The notes: a model not told the origin generated them from the letters alone. DNA of 64,000 nucleotides from JACCWP01 sp963801045 (GCA_963801045.1 CAWDDC010000003.1:1-64000); one strand, 5' to 3'; positions 18,158-28,282 are shown, counted from the stretch's first letter. Numbers and translations: made by a program.

Positions 18158-19358
18158 CAGTCGCCGTCCACCGTCTCGACGCCCGCGCTGGGCGTCCTGG
18201 GCGGCGTCGAGCAGGAAGGCGTGGTCGCGGTTCCAGTGCAGGTCGACCGCGGTGTCCGGGGCGAACAGCGCACGCGCGCCGCTGTTCTGCTCGAAGACGG
18301 TCAGCTCCTGTCCCCAGGGCATGCGCACCAGGTAGAGCGTGCTCACCCCGATGAAGCTGACGTCCGAGACGATGCCGCCGGCCAGGGTGTTGACGTTGCC
18401 GTCCGCCTCGCCGTCGTCGGCAGCCGACATGAACACCTTCTCGGGACGGACCCCGAGCCAGACCCGGCCGCTGTCGAGGCTGCGCGCTCCCTGCCGGCGC
18501 GCCAGCCGCGTCCCGTGCACGTCGACGACGAGACGCGTCGCCGCGTGCTGTCGACGACCTCGCCCTCGATCAGGTTGGACTGGCCGAGGAAGTTGGCCAC
18601 GAACGTCGTGCGCGGGTTCTCGTACAGCTCGGACGGGGCGCCCATCTGCTCGATGACGCCCTTGTTCATCACCGCGATCGTGTCGGCCATGGTCATGGCC
18701 TCTTCCTGGTCGTGCGTGACGTGCACGAACGTGAGGCCGACCTCGATCTGGATCCGCTTCAGCTCGACCTGCATCTGGCGGCGCAGCTTGAGGTCGAGCG
18801 CGCCGAGCGGCTCGTCGAGCAGCAGCACCTCGGGCTTGTTGATCAGCGCCCGGGCCAGCGCGACCCGCTGCTGCTGGCCACCGGACAGCTGGGTCGGCTT
18901 CTTGCGCTTGCCTGCGACGTCGAGCTCGACCAGCTCGAGCATGTCGCTGACCTCGCACGTCGACGTCCTTGCGACCGCGGCGTCGCAGGCCGAACGCGAC
19001 GTTCTCGAAGATCGACAGGTGCGGGAACAGCGCGTAGCTCTGGAACACCGTGTTGACCGGCCGCTTGTACGGCTTCAGCCCGGCGACGTCCGACGTCGCC
19101 GATGAAGATCTTGCCGCTGGTCGGCTGCTCCAGCCCGGCGACCATCCGCAGCGTCGTGGTCTTGCCGCAACCCGACGGGCCGAGCAGGGCGAAGAACGAT
19201 CCCTGCGGCACCGTGACCGACGAGGTCGTCGACGGCGGTGAAGGTGGCGAACCGCTTGGTCATCGACTCGAGCCGGAGGTCGTGCGGTCGTTCCGTCGGC
19301 CCGGTCGCGTCGCCCGGGCGCCGGTGTCGTCCACGATCGCGTCGGGTGACGTCGTCAT
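18157..19358 (-). CDS. Polyamine-type ABC ATPase (PotA-like), system 2 (frameshifted)
   Basis: About 400 aa, read in several frames. Walker A is GPSGCGKTT, the Q loop VFQSYALFP, the signature LSGGQQQR, Walker B VLLLDEP, the switch VHVTHD, and the TOBE part WLGVRPEKVFMS. Breaks lie near 19310, 19215, 19090, 18957, 18545 and 18170. The ATG at 19358 is four bases after the PotD-like stop. The N-terminus carries about 30 residues ahead of MTKRFATFTAVDD; that extension crosses a break and is uncertain. Confidence 0.85.
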
Positions 19359-19362
19359 GCGC

Positions 19363-20540
19363 TCATCCTCCGATGACGGTCGGAAGTCGAGTTCGTACTC
19401 GCTGGACTTGGCCTCGTCCAGCGGCATCATCGCGAAGGTGTCGCTCGAGGAACTCCGTCGTCGGGAAGATCAGCGGGTTGTCGACGAGCGACTGGTCGAT
19501 CTTCTCCATCTCTTCCTGCGCGCCCTCGACGGGGCAGATGTAGTTGACCCAGGCCGCGAGCTTCGCGGCGACCGCCGGGTCGTAGTAGTAGTTCATCCAC
19601 GCCTCGGCGTTGGCCTTGTGAGTGGCCAGGTTGGGCACCAGCATGTTGTCGCTCCAGAGCGACAGACCCTTCCTCGGGGATCACGAACTTGATGTTCGGG
19701 TTCTCGAACTGCAGCTGCGATGACGTCGCCCGACCACGCCTCGCAGGCGACGACGTTGCCGCTGCTCAGCGGTCCCGGATGTAGTCGTTGCCGGTGAACT
19801 GCCGGATCTGACCCGCGCTGTTGGCGCTCGTCGAGCGACGTCGATCGCCTCGTCCCAGTCGTCGTCGTCGAAGTCCTCCGGGTCGGCGCCCGCGACCTTG
19901 AGCATGAAGCCCATCGTGTCGCGCATCTCGGTGAGCAGGGTGACCTTGCCCTTGAGGTCGGACCGGGTCAGCAGCTCGGCGAACGCTGCCCACCTCGTCG
20001 GTGTAGCTCGCGTTGTAGGCGATCCCGGTCAGCCCGCTCTGCCAGGGCACGGAGTACTTGCGCTCGGGGTCCCAGGCCGGCGTCGCGCAGGTTCTCGAGC
20101 AGGTTCGCGTCGACGTTGGGCAGGTTGGCGTGGTCGAGCTGCTGGATCCAGCCCACCGAGATCATCCGGGCGGCCATCCAGTCGGTCAGCACGAAGATGT
20201 CGCGCTCGATCGTCTCGCAGGCGCCCAGCTGGTTGCGACCTTGGCGAAGAACTCGGCGTTGTCGGTCACGTCGTCGGTGTAGTCGACCGTGATGCCGGTC
20301 TCGTCCTCGAAGTCGTCGAGGGTCGAGGTCGGCCTTGGTCGGCGGGTCGATGTAGGCCGGCCAGTTGGACACGATCGAGCTCGTTCTCGCGATCGAGGAC
20401 AGGTCCGTGCTCGGACACGACTGCGGGGTCTGCTTGGCGCCCTCGGTGCCGAACAGCCGGCAGCACCAGCCGCGCTGCCGCCGAGGAAGGCAGCGACCCC
20501 GGTGCCCTGCAGCACCGTCCGCCGTCGACATCGGGCTCAT
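19363..20540 (-). CDS. Polyamine-type substrate-binding protein (PotD-like), system 2 (heavily frameshifted)
   Basis: About 390 aa spread over all three frames with a dozen breaks between 19375 and 20525. Recognisable pieces in order are VLQGTGVAAFLGGSAA (export signal), SNWPAYIDPPTKADL, FEDETGITVDYTDDV, IFVLTDWMAARMISVGWIQQ, LTGIAYNASY, TEMRDTMGFMLKVAG, and EAWMNYYYDPAVAAKLAAWV near the end. All are typical of the PotD/PotF family. It starts eight bases after the ALDH stop. This is the most damaged gene in the window, yet the peptide pieces themselves look unmutated, which favours sequencing error over true decay. Confidence 0.8.
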
Positions 20541-20548
20541 GCCATCGT

Positions 20549-22064
20549 CTACCTCCGTCGGGCCTCGTCCGCGGAGCGGTCCGCGAACACCGTGCGGTGC
20601 CAGGGCTTCCGCGCGGTCGCGGTGCCGTCCATCATCACGTGCTTCACCTGGGTGTAGTCCTCCAACGAGTAGACGCTCATGTCCTTGCCGAAGCCAGAGC
20701 GCTTGTACCCGCCGTGCGGCATCTCGGAGATGATCGGGATGTGGTCGTTGACCCACACGCAGCCGGCGGCGATCTCGCGGGTCGCGCGCAGCGCGCGGTG
20801 CACGTCGCGGGTCCACGCCGACGCGGCGAGCCCGTACGGCGTGTCGTTGGCGAGTGCCAGCGCCTCGTCGTCGGTGTCGAAGGGCACCACCAGCAGTACG
20901 GGGCCGAACACCTCGTCGCTCCACAGTGAGCTGCCCGGCCCGGCCCCGGTGACCAGCGTGGGCTCGTAGTAGGCGCCGACGGTCAGGTCGCCGGTGCCGG
21001 CGCGGCCGCCGCACACGACCTTGGCGCCGCCGTCGCGGGCGCGGTCGACGTGAGCGGCGACGCGGTCGCGGTGCGCGAACGACACCAGCGGGCCGAGGTC
21101 GGTGTCGTCGTCGCCGGGTCCGCCGAGCCGCAGCGCCCCCATCAGCTGGGCGACGCCGTCGACGAAGTCGTCGACCAGCGAGCGGTGCACGATCGCGCGG
21201 GTGGCGGCGGTGCAGTCCTGCCCGGTGTTGATCAGGGCACCGGCGACCGCCCCGTGCACGGCCGCCTCGAGGTCGGCGTCGTCGAACACCACGAACGGGG
21301 CCTTGCCCCCGAGCTCGAGGTGGACCCGGCGCACGCCGTCGACCGCGAGCGTCCCGACCCGCCTCCCGACCGCGGTCGAGCCGGTGAAGCTCACCATGTC
21401 GACATCCGGGTGCGCGACCAGCGCCTCGCCGGCGACGGGACCCGTACCCGTGATGACGTTGACCACGCCACCCGGCACACCGGCCCGGTGCGCGGCCTCG
21501 GCGAACATCAACGAGGTGAGCGGGGTGATCTCGGCCGGCTTGAGCACGATGGTGTTGCCCGCGGCGATCGCCGGCAGCACCTTCCAGGCGGCCATCTGCA
21601 GCGGGTAGTTCCACGGCGAGATCGAGCCGACCACGCCGATCGGCTCACGCCGTACGTAGGACGTGTGGTCGCCGGAGTACTCCCCCGCGGACTGGCCCTC
21701 GAGCTGGCGCGCGGCGCCGCCGAAGAACGCGGTGTTGTCGATGGTGCCCGGCACGTCGAACTCCCGCGACAGCCGCAGCGGCTTGCCGGTCTGGCCGCTC
21801 TCGGTGACCGCCAGGTCGTCGGCGACCGACTCCAGCTCGCGGGCGAAGGCGAGCAGCGCGCCGGAACGCTCCGCGGGGGTCGCCCTCGACCAGTCCGGGT
21901 ACGCCGCCCGCGCTGCCGCGACCGCGTCGTCGACGTCGCTGGGAGCCGCGAGATCGGCGTCGACGACGGTGCGCCCGGTGGCCGGGTCGACCACGGCCAC
22001 CGTGCTGTCGGAACGACCTGACTCGGCGGTCTCCGCCGATGATCTGGTGGCCCGTCGTGCTCAC
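20549..22064 (-). CDS. Aldehyde dehydrogenase, gamma-aminobutyraldehyde type (one frameshift)
   Basis: NAD-dependent aminoaldehyde dehydrogenase, about 505 aa. LELGGKAPFVVFDD carries the general base and TGQDCTAATR the catalytic Cys; EMPHGGYKRSGFGKD closes the domain as in the paralogue at 2408. An extra base near 22035 separates the first ten residues; I place the start at the GTG at 22064, which has GAGGAGG seven bases upstream. It is the first gene of the second operon: ALDH, PotD, PotA, PotB, PotC, FAD oxidoreductase, aminotransferase. The 155 bases upstream are shared with the divergent Lrp-type regulator. Confidence 0.9.
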
Positions 22065-22219
22065 CTGCAGGCCTCCTCGGGGACGACTGGCCGATGGCAC
22101 GGATGGTCGCAGAGCAGGCGGGCGGATACAAGCGATTCCGTGGTTACGATGCTGTTTCGCTACGGATTCCTCGTTAGAACACCTTGTGCGCGAGCGGTCC
22201 GTGCGGTCAGTATCGCTGC

Positions 22220-22708
22220 GTGAGTCGACGGACGAAGGCCGGCGGTGGAGCTGCGGGGGCCACCGCCCTCGACGACACGTCCAAGGCGATCATCGCCGAG
22301 CTGCAGCAGGACGGCCGCCGCCCGTACGCCGCCATCGGCAAGGCCGTGGGGCTGTCCGAGGCGGCGGTGCGCCAGCGGGTGCAGCGGCTGATCGAGAGCG
22401 GCGTCATGCAGATCGTGGCGGTCACCGACCCGCTCCAGCTCGGGTTCGCCCGGCAGGCGCTGATCGGCATCCGGGTCGAGGGACCGCTGGACAGCGTGGC
22501 CGACGAGCTGGCCGAGATGGCCGAGATCGACTACGTCGTGGTGACCGCCGGCAGCTTCGACCTGCTGGCCGAGATCGTGTGCGAGAGCGACGAGCAGCTG
22601 CTCGAGGTGCTGTCGACGCGGATCCGTACGCTGCCCGGTGTGCGCACGACGGAGACGTTCGTCTACCTGCGGCTGCGCAAGCAGACCTACTCATGGGGCG
22701 TGCGCTGA
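22220..22708 (+). CDS. Lrp/AsnC-family transcription regulator
   Basis: About 162 aa. An N-terminal winged helix-turn-helix (RPYAAIGKAVGLSEAAVRQR) is followed by the RAM ligand-binding domain (DYVVVTAGSFDLLAEIVCES, then VRTTETFVYLRL). Members sense amino acids or amines. It is divergent from the ALDH-led operon and overlaps the following FAD oxidoreductase, so it is the obvious local regulator of both. The start is uncertain: GTG at 22220 is the best fit to the family; an in-frame ATG lies at 22184. Confidence 0.87.
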   Translation: MSRRTKAGGGAAGATALDDTSKAIIAELQQDGRRPYAAIGKAVGLSEAAVRQRVQRLIESGVMQIVAVTDPLQLGFARQALIGIRVEGPLDSVADELAEMAEIDYVVVTAGSFDLLAEIVCESDEQLLEVLSTRIRTLPGVRTTETFVYLRLRKQTYSWGVR

Positions 22709-24138
22709 GCGTGTCGGACACCTCCACCGAGCGCTACCGCGCGCTCTCGCTGTGGCACGAGACCGCCGACGACGACTGGCGTCCGCGCCCCTCGCTGCCG
22801 GGCAGCACCGAGGTCGACGTCGCCATCGTGGGGGCCGGCTTCACCGGGCTGTGGACCGCGTACTACCTCGCGGTGGCGAGCCCGTCGCTGCGGGTGATGG
22901 TGCTCGAGCGCGAGGTCGCGGGCTTCGGCGCATCGGGGCGCAACGGCGGCTGGTGCTCGGCGCTGTTCCCGAGCTCGGCGGCGGGGATCGCGAAGGCAGC
23001 CGACGGCCCGGGGGCGTCGCCTTCGTACGCCGGTCGGGAGGCCGCCGTGCGGATGCTGCGGGCGATGCAGGACACGGTCGGCGAGGTGGGCCGCGTCGTC
23101 GCCGACGAGGGCATCGACGCGCACTGGCAGCAGGGCGGCACCCTGACGCTGGCGCGACACCCGGTGCAGCTGCGGCGGCTGCGCGCCGAGGTCGAGGAGG
23201 CGCGGTCGTGGGGCCTCGGGTCCGACGACCTCGCGCTGCTCGACGCCGACGAGGCCAGCGCGCGGGCGGCTGCCTCGCACGGGTCTACGGCGCGACGTAC
23301 ACCCCGCACTGCGCGGCGGTGCACCCCGCCCGGCTGGTCCGCGGGCTGGCCCGGGCGGTGGAGCGGCGCGGGGTGACCGTGCACGAGCAGACGGCCGTAC
23401 GCGCGGTGCGGCCGTGGCGCGTCGACACCGACGCCGGATCCGTGCGGGCCGAGGTGGTGGTGCGCGCGACCGAGGGCTACACGCCGGGGCTCGCGGGCGA
23501 GCGGCGCACGCTGGCGCCGGTCTACTCGCTGATGGTCGCGACCGAGCCGTTGAGCGACGAGGTGTGGGCCCGGATCGGCATGGCCGGTCGCCCGACGCTG
23601 ACCGACGCGCGGCACCTGGTGATCTACGCCCAGCGCACCGCCGACGGGCGGCTGGCGTTCGGCGGGCGCGGCGCGCCGTACCACTTCAGCTCCCGGGTGC
23701 GGCCGGGCTTCGACCACGAGCCCCGGGTGTTCCGCCAGCTGGAGAAGATCCTGCGCGACCTGTTCCCGCAGATCGGTGCCGCCCGGATCACGCACCGCTG
23801 GGGCGGCCCGCTCGGCGTGCCGCGCGACTGGCACGCGTCGGTGGGACTGGACAAGGCGACCGGGTGTGGCGTGGGGCGGCGGCTACGTCGGCGACGGCGT
23901 CGGCACGTCCAACCTGGCCGGCCGCACCATCGCCGACCTCGTGCTCGGCCGGCAGTCACCCGTGGTCGACCTGCCCTGGGTGGGACACCGCTCGCGGCGC
24001 TGGGAGCCGGAGCCGCTGCGCTGGCTCGGCGTCAACGCCGGCCTGCGGGTGATGGGCGTCGCCGACCTGGAGGAGCGCCTCACCCGCCGCCCCAGCGTCC
24101 TCGCCCGCGCGATGGCCCCCCTCATCGGCGGCCACTGA
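22693..24138 (+). CDS. PuuB-like FAD-dependent oxidoreductase (two frameshifts)
   Basis: About 480 aa. VAIVGAGFTGLWTAYYLAV is the FAD loop and GFGASGRNGGWCSALFP the second motif; HRWGGPLGVPRDW and GGGYVGDGVGTSNLAGR mark the C-terminal FAD region. Breaks are near 23281 and 23866. The ATG at 22693 overlaps the regulator gene; a GTG at 22711 is an alternative. A paralogue of the enzyme at 15008. It may oxidise a different amine. No gamma-glutamylputrescine synthetase gene lies in the window, so direct oxidation of the free amine is possible. Confidence 0.85.
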
Positions 24139-24378
24139 CGATCCGCGGGTTCTGGTTGCCCCATCCGAGGGTTCTGGTTGCCCCGTCCGAGGGTTCTGGT
24201 TGCCCCGTCCGAGGATTCGTGGTTGCCCCGTCCGAGGATTGTGGTCCGGCGTACATGGCCAACAACCGCAATGCTCGGATTCCACAGCAAGAACCCTGCG
24301 GATTCGCACAACCACAACCCGCGGATCGCGCAACCAGAACCCGCGGATCGCGCAACCAGAAGCCGCGGATCGCCGGGG
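24139..24378. repeat. Inverted array of ten 22-bp repeat units
   Basis: Five units on the left (from 24139, words such as ccgtccgagggttctggttgc) run one way. Five on the right (to about 24372, unit atccgcgggttctggttgc on the minus strand) run the other. They meet around 24248-24260. The outer units match best and the inner ones diverge. The array fills the gap between two convergent genes. There are no spacers, so it is not a CRISPR array. It probably folds as one long hairpin and stops transcription from both sides. Confidence 0.85.
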
Positions 24379-26266
24379 TCAGGGGTGGCGGAGGGTGGGG
24401 GTGAGGGTGTCGAGGACGGTCGGGTCCTCGATCGTGGACGGGACGACGGCGTCCTCGCCGTCCGCGATCTCGCGCATCGACTTGCGCAGGATCTTGCCGG
24501 AGCGGGTCTTGGGCAGGGCCGGCACCACGTCGACGTCGCGGAACGCCGCGACCGGGCCGACCTCCTCCCGCACCGAGGCGACCAGCGCGGTCGCGAGCTC
24601 GTCGGGGTCGATGTCTGCTCCCGCCTTCAGCACCACGAACCCGCGCGGCACCTGGCCCTTCATCGGGTCGGCCACCCCGATCACCGCGCACTCGGCCACC
24701 GCGGGGTGCTGGGCGAGCACCGCCTCGATGACGCCGGTCGAGAGCCGGTGCCCCGCGACGTTGATGACGTCGTCGGTGCGGCCCATCACGTAGACGTAAC
24801 CGTCGTCGTCGACGTAACCACCGTCGCCGGAGAGGTAGTAACCCTCGAACGCCGAGAGGTACGACGCGACGTACCGGTCGTCGTCGCCCCACAGCGTGGG
24901 CAGCGCACCGGGCGGCAGCGGGAGCCGTACGCAGATCGCGCCGTCCTCGTCCGCACCCGCCGGCTCGCCCTGCTCCCCCAGCACCTGCACGTCCCATCCC
25001 GGCACCGGCACGCTCGGTGACCCGGGCTTGAGCGGCATCGGGTCGAGCCCGCGCAGGTTGGCGACGATCGGCCAGCCGGTCTCGGTCTGCCACCAGTGGT
25101 CGACCACCGGCACCCCGACCTGGTCGGTCACCCACGTGTAGGTGTCGGGGTCGAGCCGCTCCCCCGCCAGGAAGACGTTGCGCAGCGCCGAGAGGTCGTG
25201 CTCGGCCTTCAGCTTGCCGTCGGGGTCCTCCTTCTTGATCGCCCGGATCGCCGTCGGCGCGGTGAAGAACCCCTCCACCCGGTGCTCGGCCATCACCCGC
25301 CAGAACGCACCGGCGTCGGGCGTGCCGACCGGCTTGCCCTCGTAGAGCACCGAGGTGGCACCGATCAGCAGCGGCGCGTAGACGATGTACGAGTGCCCGA
25401 CGACCCACCCGACGTCGGAGGCGGTCCACCACACCTGGCCGGGGTGCACGTCGTAGATGTTGGGCATCGACCACGCCAGCGCGACGGCGTGTCCCCCGTT
25501 GTCCCGCACGATGCCCTTGGGCTTGCCGGTCGTGCCCGAGGTGTACAGCACGTACAGCGGGTCGGTCGCCGCAACCGGCACGCACTCGGCGGGGTCGTCC
25601 GCGCCCGCCCGCATGAGCACCTCGAAGTCGATGTCGCGATCGGGATCCATCTCGGCCCTGCACTGCGGCCGCTGCAGCACCACGCACGCGCTCGGGGCGT
25701 GCGTCAGCGAGCGAGATGGCCTTGTCCAGCAACGGCTTGTACTCCACCACCCGGCTCGGCTCGACACCGCACGAAGCCGCCACCACCACGTCGGGCTGGG
25801 CGTCGTCGATCCGGGCCGCGAGCTCGGCCGCCGCGAAGCCACCGAACACCACCGAGTGCACCGCGCCCAGCCGCGCGGAGGCCAGCATCGCGACCACGGC
25901 CTCGGGCACCATCGGCATGTAGATCAGCACCCGGTCGCCCTTGCTCACGCCGAGCTTGCGCAGGCCGCCCGCGAATGCCGCGACCCGCTCCACCAGCTGC
26001 GCGTACGTGTACGTCCGCTGCGTGTCGGTGACCGGGCTGTCGTAGACCAGCGCCGGCTGGTCGCCGCGGCCGCCGACCACGTGCCGGTCGAGCGCGTTGT
26101 AGCAGGTGTTCAGCGTGCCACCGGGAAACCACCGGTAGAACGGCGGACGACTGTCGTCGAGGGCCCGGTCCGGCCGGTGGATCCAGTCGACCAGGTCGGC
26201 CTGCTCGGACCAGAACCCCTCCGGGTCGTCGATGCTGCGTCGGAACGTGTCGGCGTAGACGCTCAT
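24379..26266 (-). CDS. prpE: Propionyl-CoA synthetase-like acyl-CoA ligase (one frameshift)
   Basis: AMP-forming acyl-CoA ligase of about 628 aa, activating propionate or another short acid with ATP and CoA. GTLNTCYNALDRHV and ALVYDSPVTDTQRTYTY near the N-terminus fit the PrpE branch better than AcsA. The adenylate core is LYTSGTTGKPKGIVRDNGG, and the C-terminal catalytic Lys is in KTRSGKILRKS, the site acetylated in regulated family members. One extra base near 25710 shifts the frame. Divergent from the RIO1 kinase gene. Confidence 0.87.
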
Positions 26267-26356
26267 GGGGTCACTAAACCTGTTGCGGGCGGAGCGTGCG
26301 ACCCCGCACTCTGGAGCCGACGCACTGCGCGTACCCGAGTGAGAGGAGGCGTCGAG

Positions 26357-26455
26357 ATGTCCACCACTGCCCGTGGGCCTGTCCGCACGCCCGCCGCACT
26401 CTCACTCGGAGCACTCCCGCATGTCTGCAGCTCACGCTTCACAGCCCCGTTCTGA
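26357..26455 (+). CDS. Small ORF ahead of RIO1 kinase gene
   Basis: A 32-codon ORF whose ATG follows a strong ribosome site (GAGAGGAGG, six bases of spacer). It overlaps the first 35 bases of the kinase gene in another frame. It could be a leader peptide, or the true kinase start if a sequencing indel lies in 26421-26455. No family is recognised. Confidence 0.35.
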   Translation: MSTTARGPVRTPAALSLGALPHVCSSRFTAPF

Positions 26456-27266
26456 CTTCACCTTCGACTTCACCGCGGTCGACGAGACCCTCGACGACGA
26501 CCAGCGCTGGTCCACCTGGCTGTCGATCGAGCGCCTCGCCCGCGGCCCTGAGCCGCGCCCCGACTGGGTGGTCACCGACGACTCCGCCGTGGACACCGAG
26601 CTCGGCGTCCTGAAGACCGGCAAGGAGGCCGACGTCTTCCTGCTCGAGCGCGCATCGCGTACGCATCCCGACCAGTCGGTCGTGATGGCGGCCAAGCGCT
26701 ACCGCTCCGCCGAGCACCGCAGCTTCCAGCGCAGCAGCGTCTACACCGCGGGCCGCAAGGTCCGGGACACCCGCGACATGCGCGCCATGGCCAAGGGCAC
26801 CGCGCACGGGCGATCCGTCGCGACCGGCCAGTGGGCGGCCGCGGAGTGGGATGCGCTGTGCTCGCTGTGGTCGGCCGGGGTGCCGGTGCCGTACCCGGTG
26901 CAGGTCGACGGCACCGAGATCCTGATGGAGTACGTCTCCGTCGACGGCGCCGCGGCCCCGCGGCTCGCGCAGACCCGGCCGGAGCCTGGCCTGCGCGACC
27001 ACTGGTTCGCCCAGCTGCGGGAGGCGATGGCGCTGCTGGCCCGGCGGCACCTCGCGCACGGCGACCTCTCGCCGTACAACATCCTGGCCCAGGGCGAGCG
27101 GCTGGTGATCATCGACCTGCCCCAGGTCATCGACATCATCGGCAACCCAGTGGGCATGGACCTGCTGATGCGGGACTGCACGAACGTGTGCACCTGGTTC
27201 CGCGCGAGGGGCGCCGACGTCGACGAGCACGAGCTGTTCGGCGAGCTGCTCGCGCAGGCCTACTGA
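26421..27266 (+). CDS. RIO1-family atypical serine kinase
   Basis: About 281 aa. KTGKEADVFLLE is the nucleotide loop and MAAKRYRSAEHRSF supplies the ATP-binding Lys. HGDLSPYNIL has the catalytic Asp and IIDLPQVID the metal-binding Asp that replaces DFG in RIO kinases. LMRDCTNVCTWF closes the domain. Bacterial members are poorly characterised; the eukaryotic ones act in small-subunit ribosome maturation. The start at 26421 has only a GGAG nine bases away; an overlapping small ORF with a better ribosome site precedes it. Monocistronic. Confidence 0.85.
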   Translation: MSAAHASQPRSDFTFDFTAVDETLDDDQRWSTWLSIERLARGPEPRPDWVVTDDSAVDTELGVLKTGKEADVFLLERASRTHPDQSVVMAAKRYRSAEHRSFQRSSVYTAGRKVRDTRDMRAMAKGTAHGRSVATGQWAAAEWDALCSLWSAGVPVPYPVQVDGTEILMEYVSVDGAAAPRLAQTRPEPGLRDHWFAQLREAMALLARRHLAHGDLSPYNILAQGERLVIIDLPQVIDIIGNPVGMDLLMRDCTNVCTWFRARGADVDEHELFGELLAQAY

Positions 27267-27348
27267 GGCTCCGCGAAACGCCTTCGCCGCGACGAGGTGA
27301 GCGTTACGTTGTCGAGACTCCCCTGCCCCCTGCCGAATGGGATCCCGC

Positions 27349-28230
27349 ATGAACCTCCGCCCCCGCCACCGCCGCGCGCTGGGACTCGTGTTCGCCGGCG
27401 TGCTCGTGGCCGGCCTCACCGGGCCGGCCGCCGCGACCCAGGCCCTCATCGACGACGTCGAACTCGAGGGTGGCAACAGCACCCTTTTCGACCCGGACAA
27501 CGACGAGCCCGGCAACGACGACTGCCTGCACGTCGACGTGCTCGACAAGGATGCCTACACGCCGGTCGACGACGGCGAGTCGGCGAACGACTCCGACGCC
27601 TACGACGGCGGCATGATCCTCTACGTCAACAACCGGCAGTTCGTCGACAACAACGACCAGGGCAACGAGGTCGGCGAGCAGCTCCAGGTGGGTCCCAGCC
27701 GGCTCAGCGGGGTGAAGGTCACCCGGACAGACCGGGCACTTGCGACCAGCCCGACGATGCGTGACCTGATCTCGTTCAAGAACGGCACCCGCAGGTCCAT
27801 CGTCCTGCAGGTCCGCATCGAGAGCGACTACGGGGCCGACGGGGACGAGGTCGTCCGGGCCTCGTCGACCGGGCCGGACCTGTCGTTCCAGATCAACGAC
27901 CGCTGGCTGCTCGTGGCAGACGACGCCGCTGCCCCGAGCGACGCCCTGGTCACGAACGCGTGGTACGGCAAGAACGCCCGCAAGAAGCTCGTCAACGTGA
28001 CGAACGACGTGCCGAACGCCGACAGCTGCCTGGGCGTCTCCTACCGGATCACCATCCCGGCCAAGAGCACGAGGCACCTGCTGCTGTTCGCGCAGCTGGC
28101 CGACGCCACCGATTTCACCGCCGCTCGCAACCGCGCCCAGAACAGCTTCGACCGGAACCGGCTCCCGGCGCCCTTGCTGGTCGGCCTTTCGAACGGCGTC
28201 AAGAACAACGTCCTGAACTGGAACCTCTGA
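27349..28230 (+). CDS. Secreted protein of unknown function
   Basis: About 293 aa. A clean Sec signal (LGLVFAGVLVAGLTGPAAAT) ends near residue 29, so the protein is exported. The mature part is rich in Asp and Asn (FDPDNDEPGNDDCLHVDVLD) and mostly predicted beta by eye, with two well-separated Cys (LxDDCLH, ADSCLGVSY) that might pair. I do not recognise a domain. ATGs occur at 27337 and 27349; the second has GGGA at seven bases. It stands alone and ends at a hairpin. A surface or cell-wall associated role is guesswork. Confidence 0.75.
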   Translation: MNLRPRHRRALGLVFAGVLVAGLTGPAAATQALIDDVELEGGNSTLFDPDNDEPGNDDCLHVDVLDKDAYTPVDDGESANDSDAYDGGMILYVNNRQFVDNNDQGNEVGEQLQVGPSRLSGVKVTRTDRALATSPTMRDLISFKNGTRRSIVLQVRIESDYGADGDEVVRASSTGPDLSFQINDRWLLVADDAAAPSDALVTNAWYGKNARKKLVNVTNDVPNADSCLGVSYRITIPAKSTRHLLLFAQLADATDFTAARNRAQNSFDRNRLPAPLLVGLSNGVKNNVLNWNL

Positions 28231-28250
28231 CACCGGAGCACTGACCGCGC

Positions 28251-28282
28251 GCTGAGTCGGCGACACGCGTCGCCGACTCAGC
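28251..28282. terminator. Bidirectional hairpin, 14-bp perfect stem
   Basis: Arms gctgagtcggcgac / gtcgccgactcagc with loop acgc, between convergent genes. The stop codon of the methyltransferase gene lies inside the right arm. Confidence 0.8.

Noticed and set aside
13664..20540. The second polyamine operon as a set of true pseudogenes.
   Set aside because: Protein segments remain well conserved across every break, and the same type of +1 insertion hits essential genes such as smc and lepB. Sequencing error explains it better, though I could not test this.
24139..24378. CRISPR array.
   Set aside because: Units abut with no unique spacers, orientation flips in the middle, and no cas gene is nearby.
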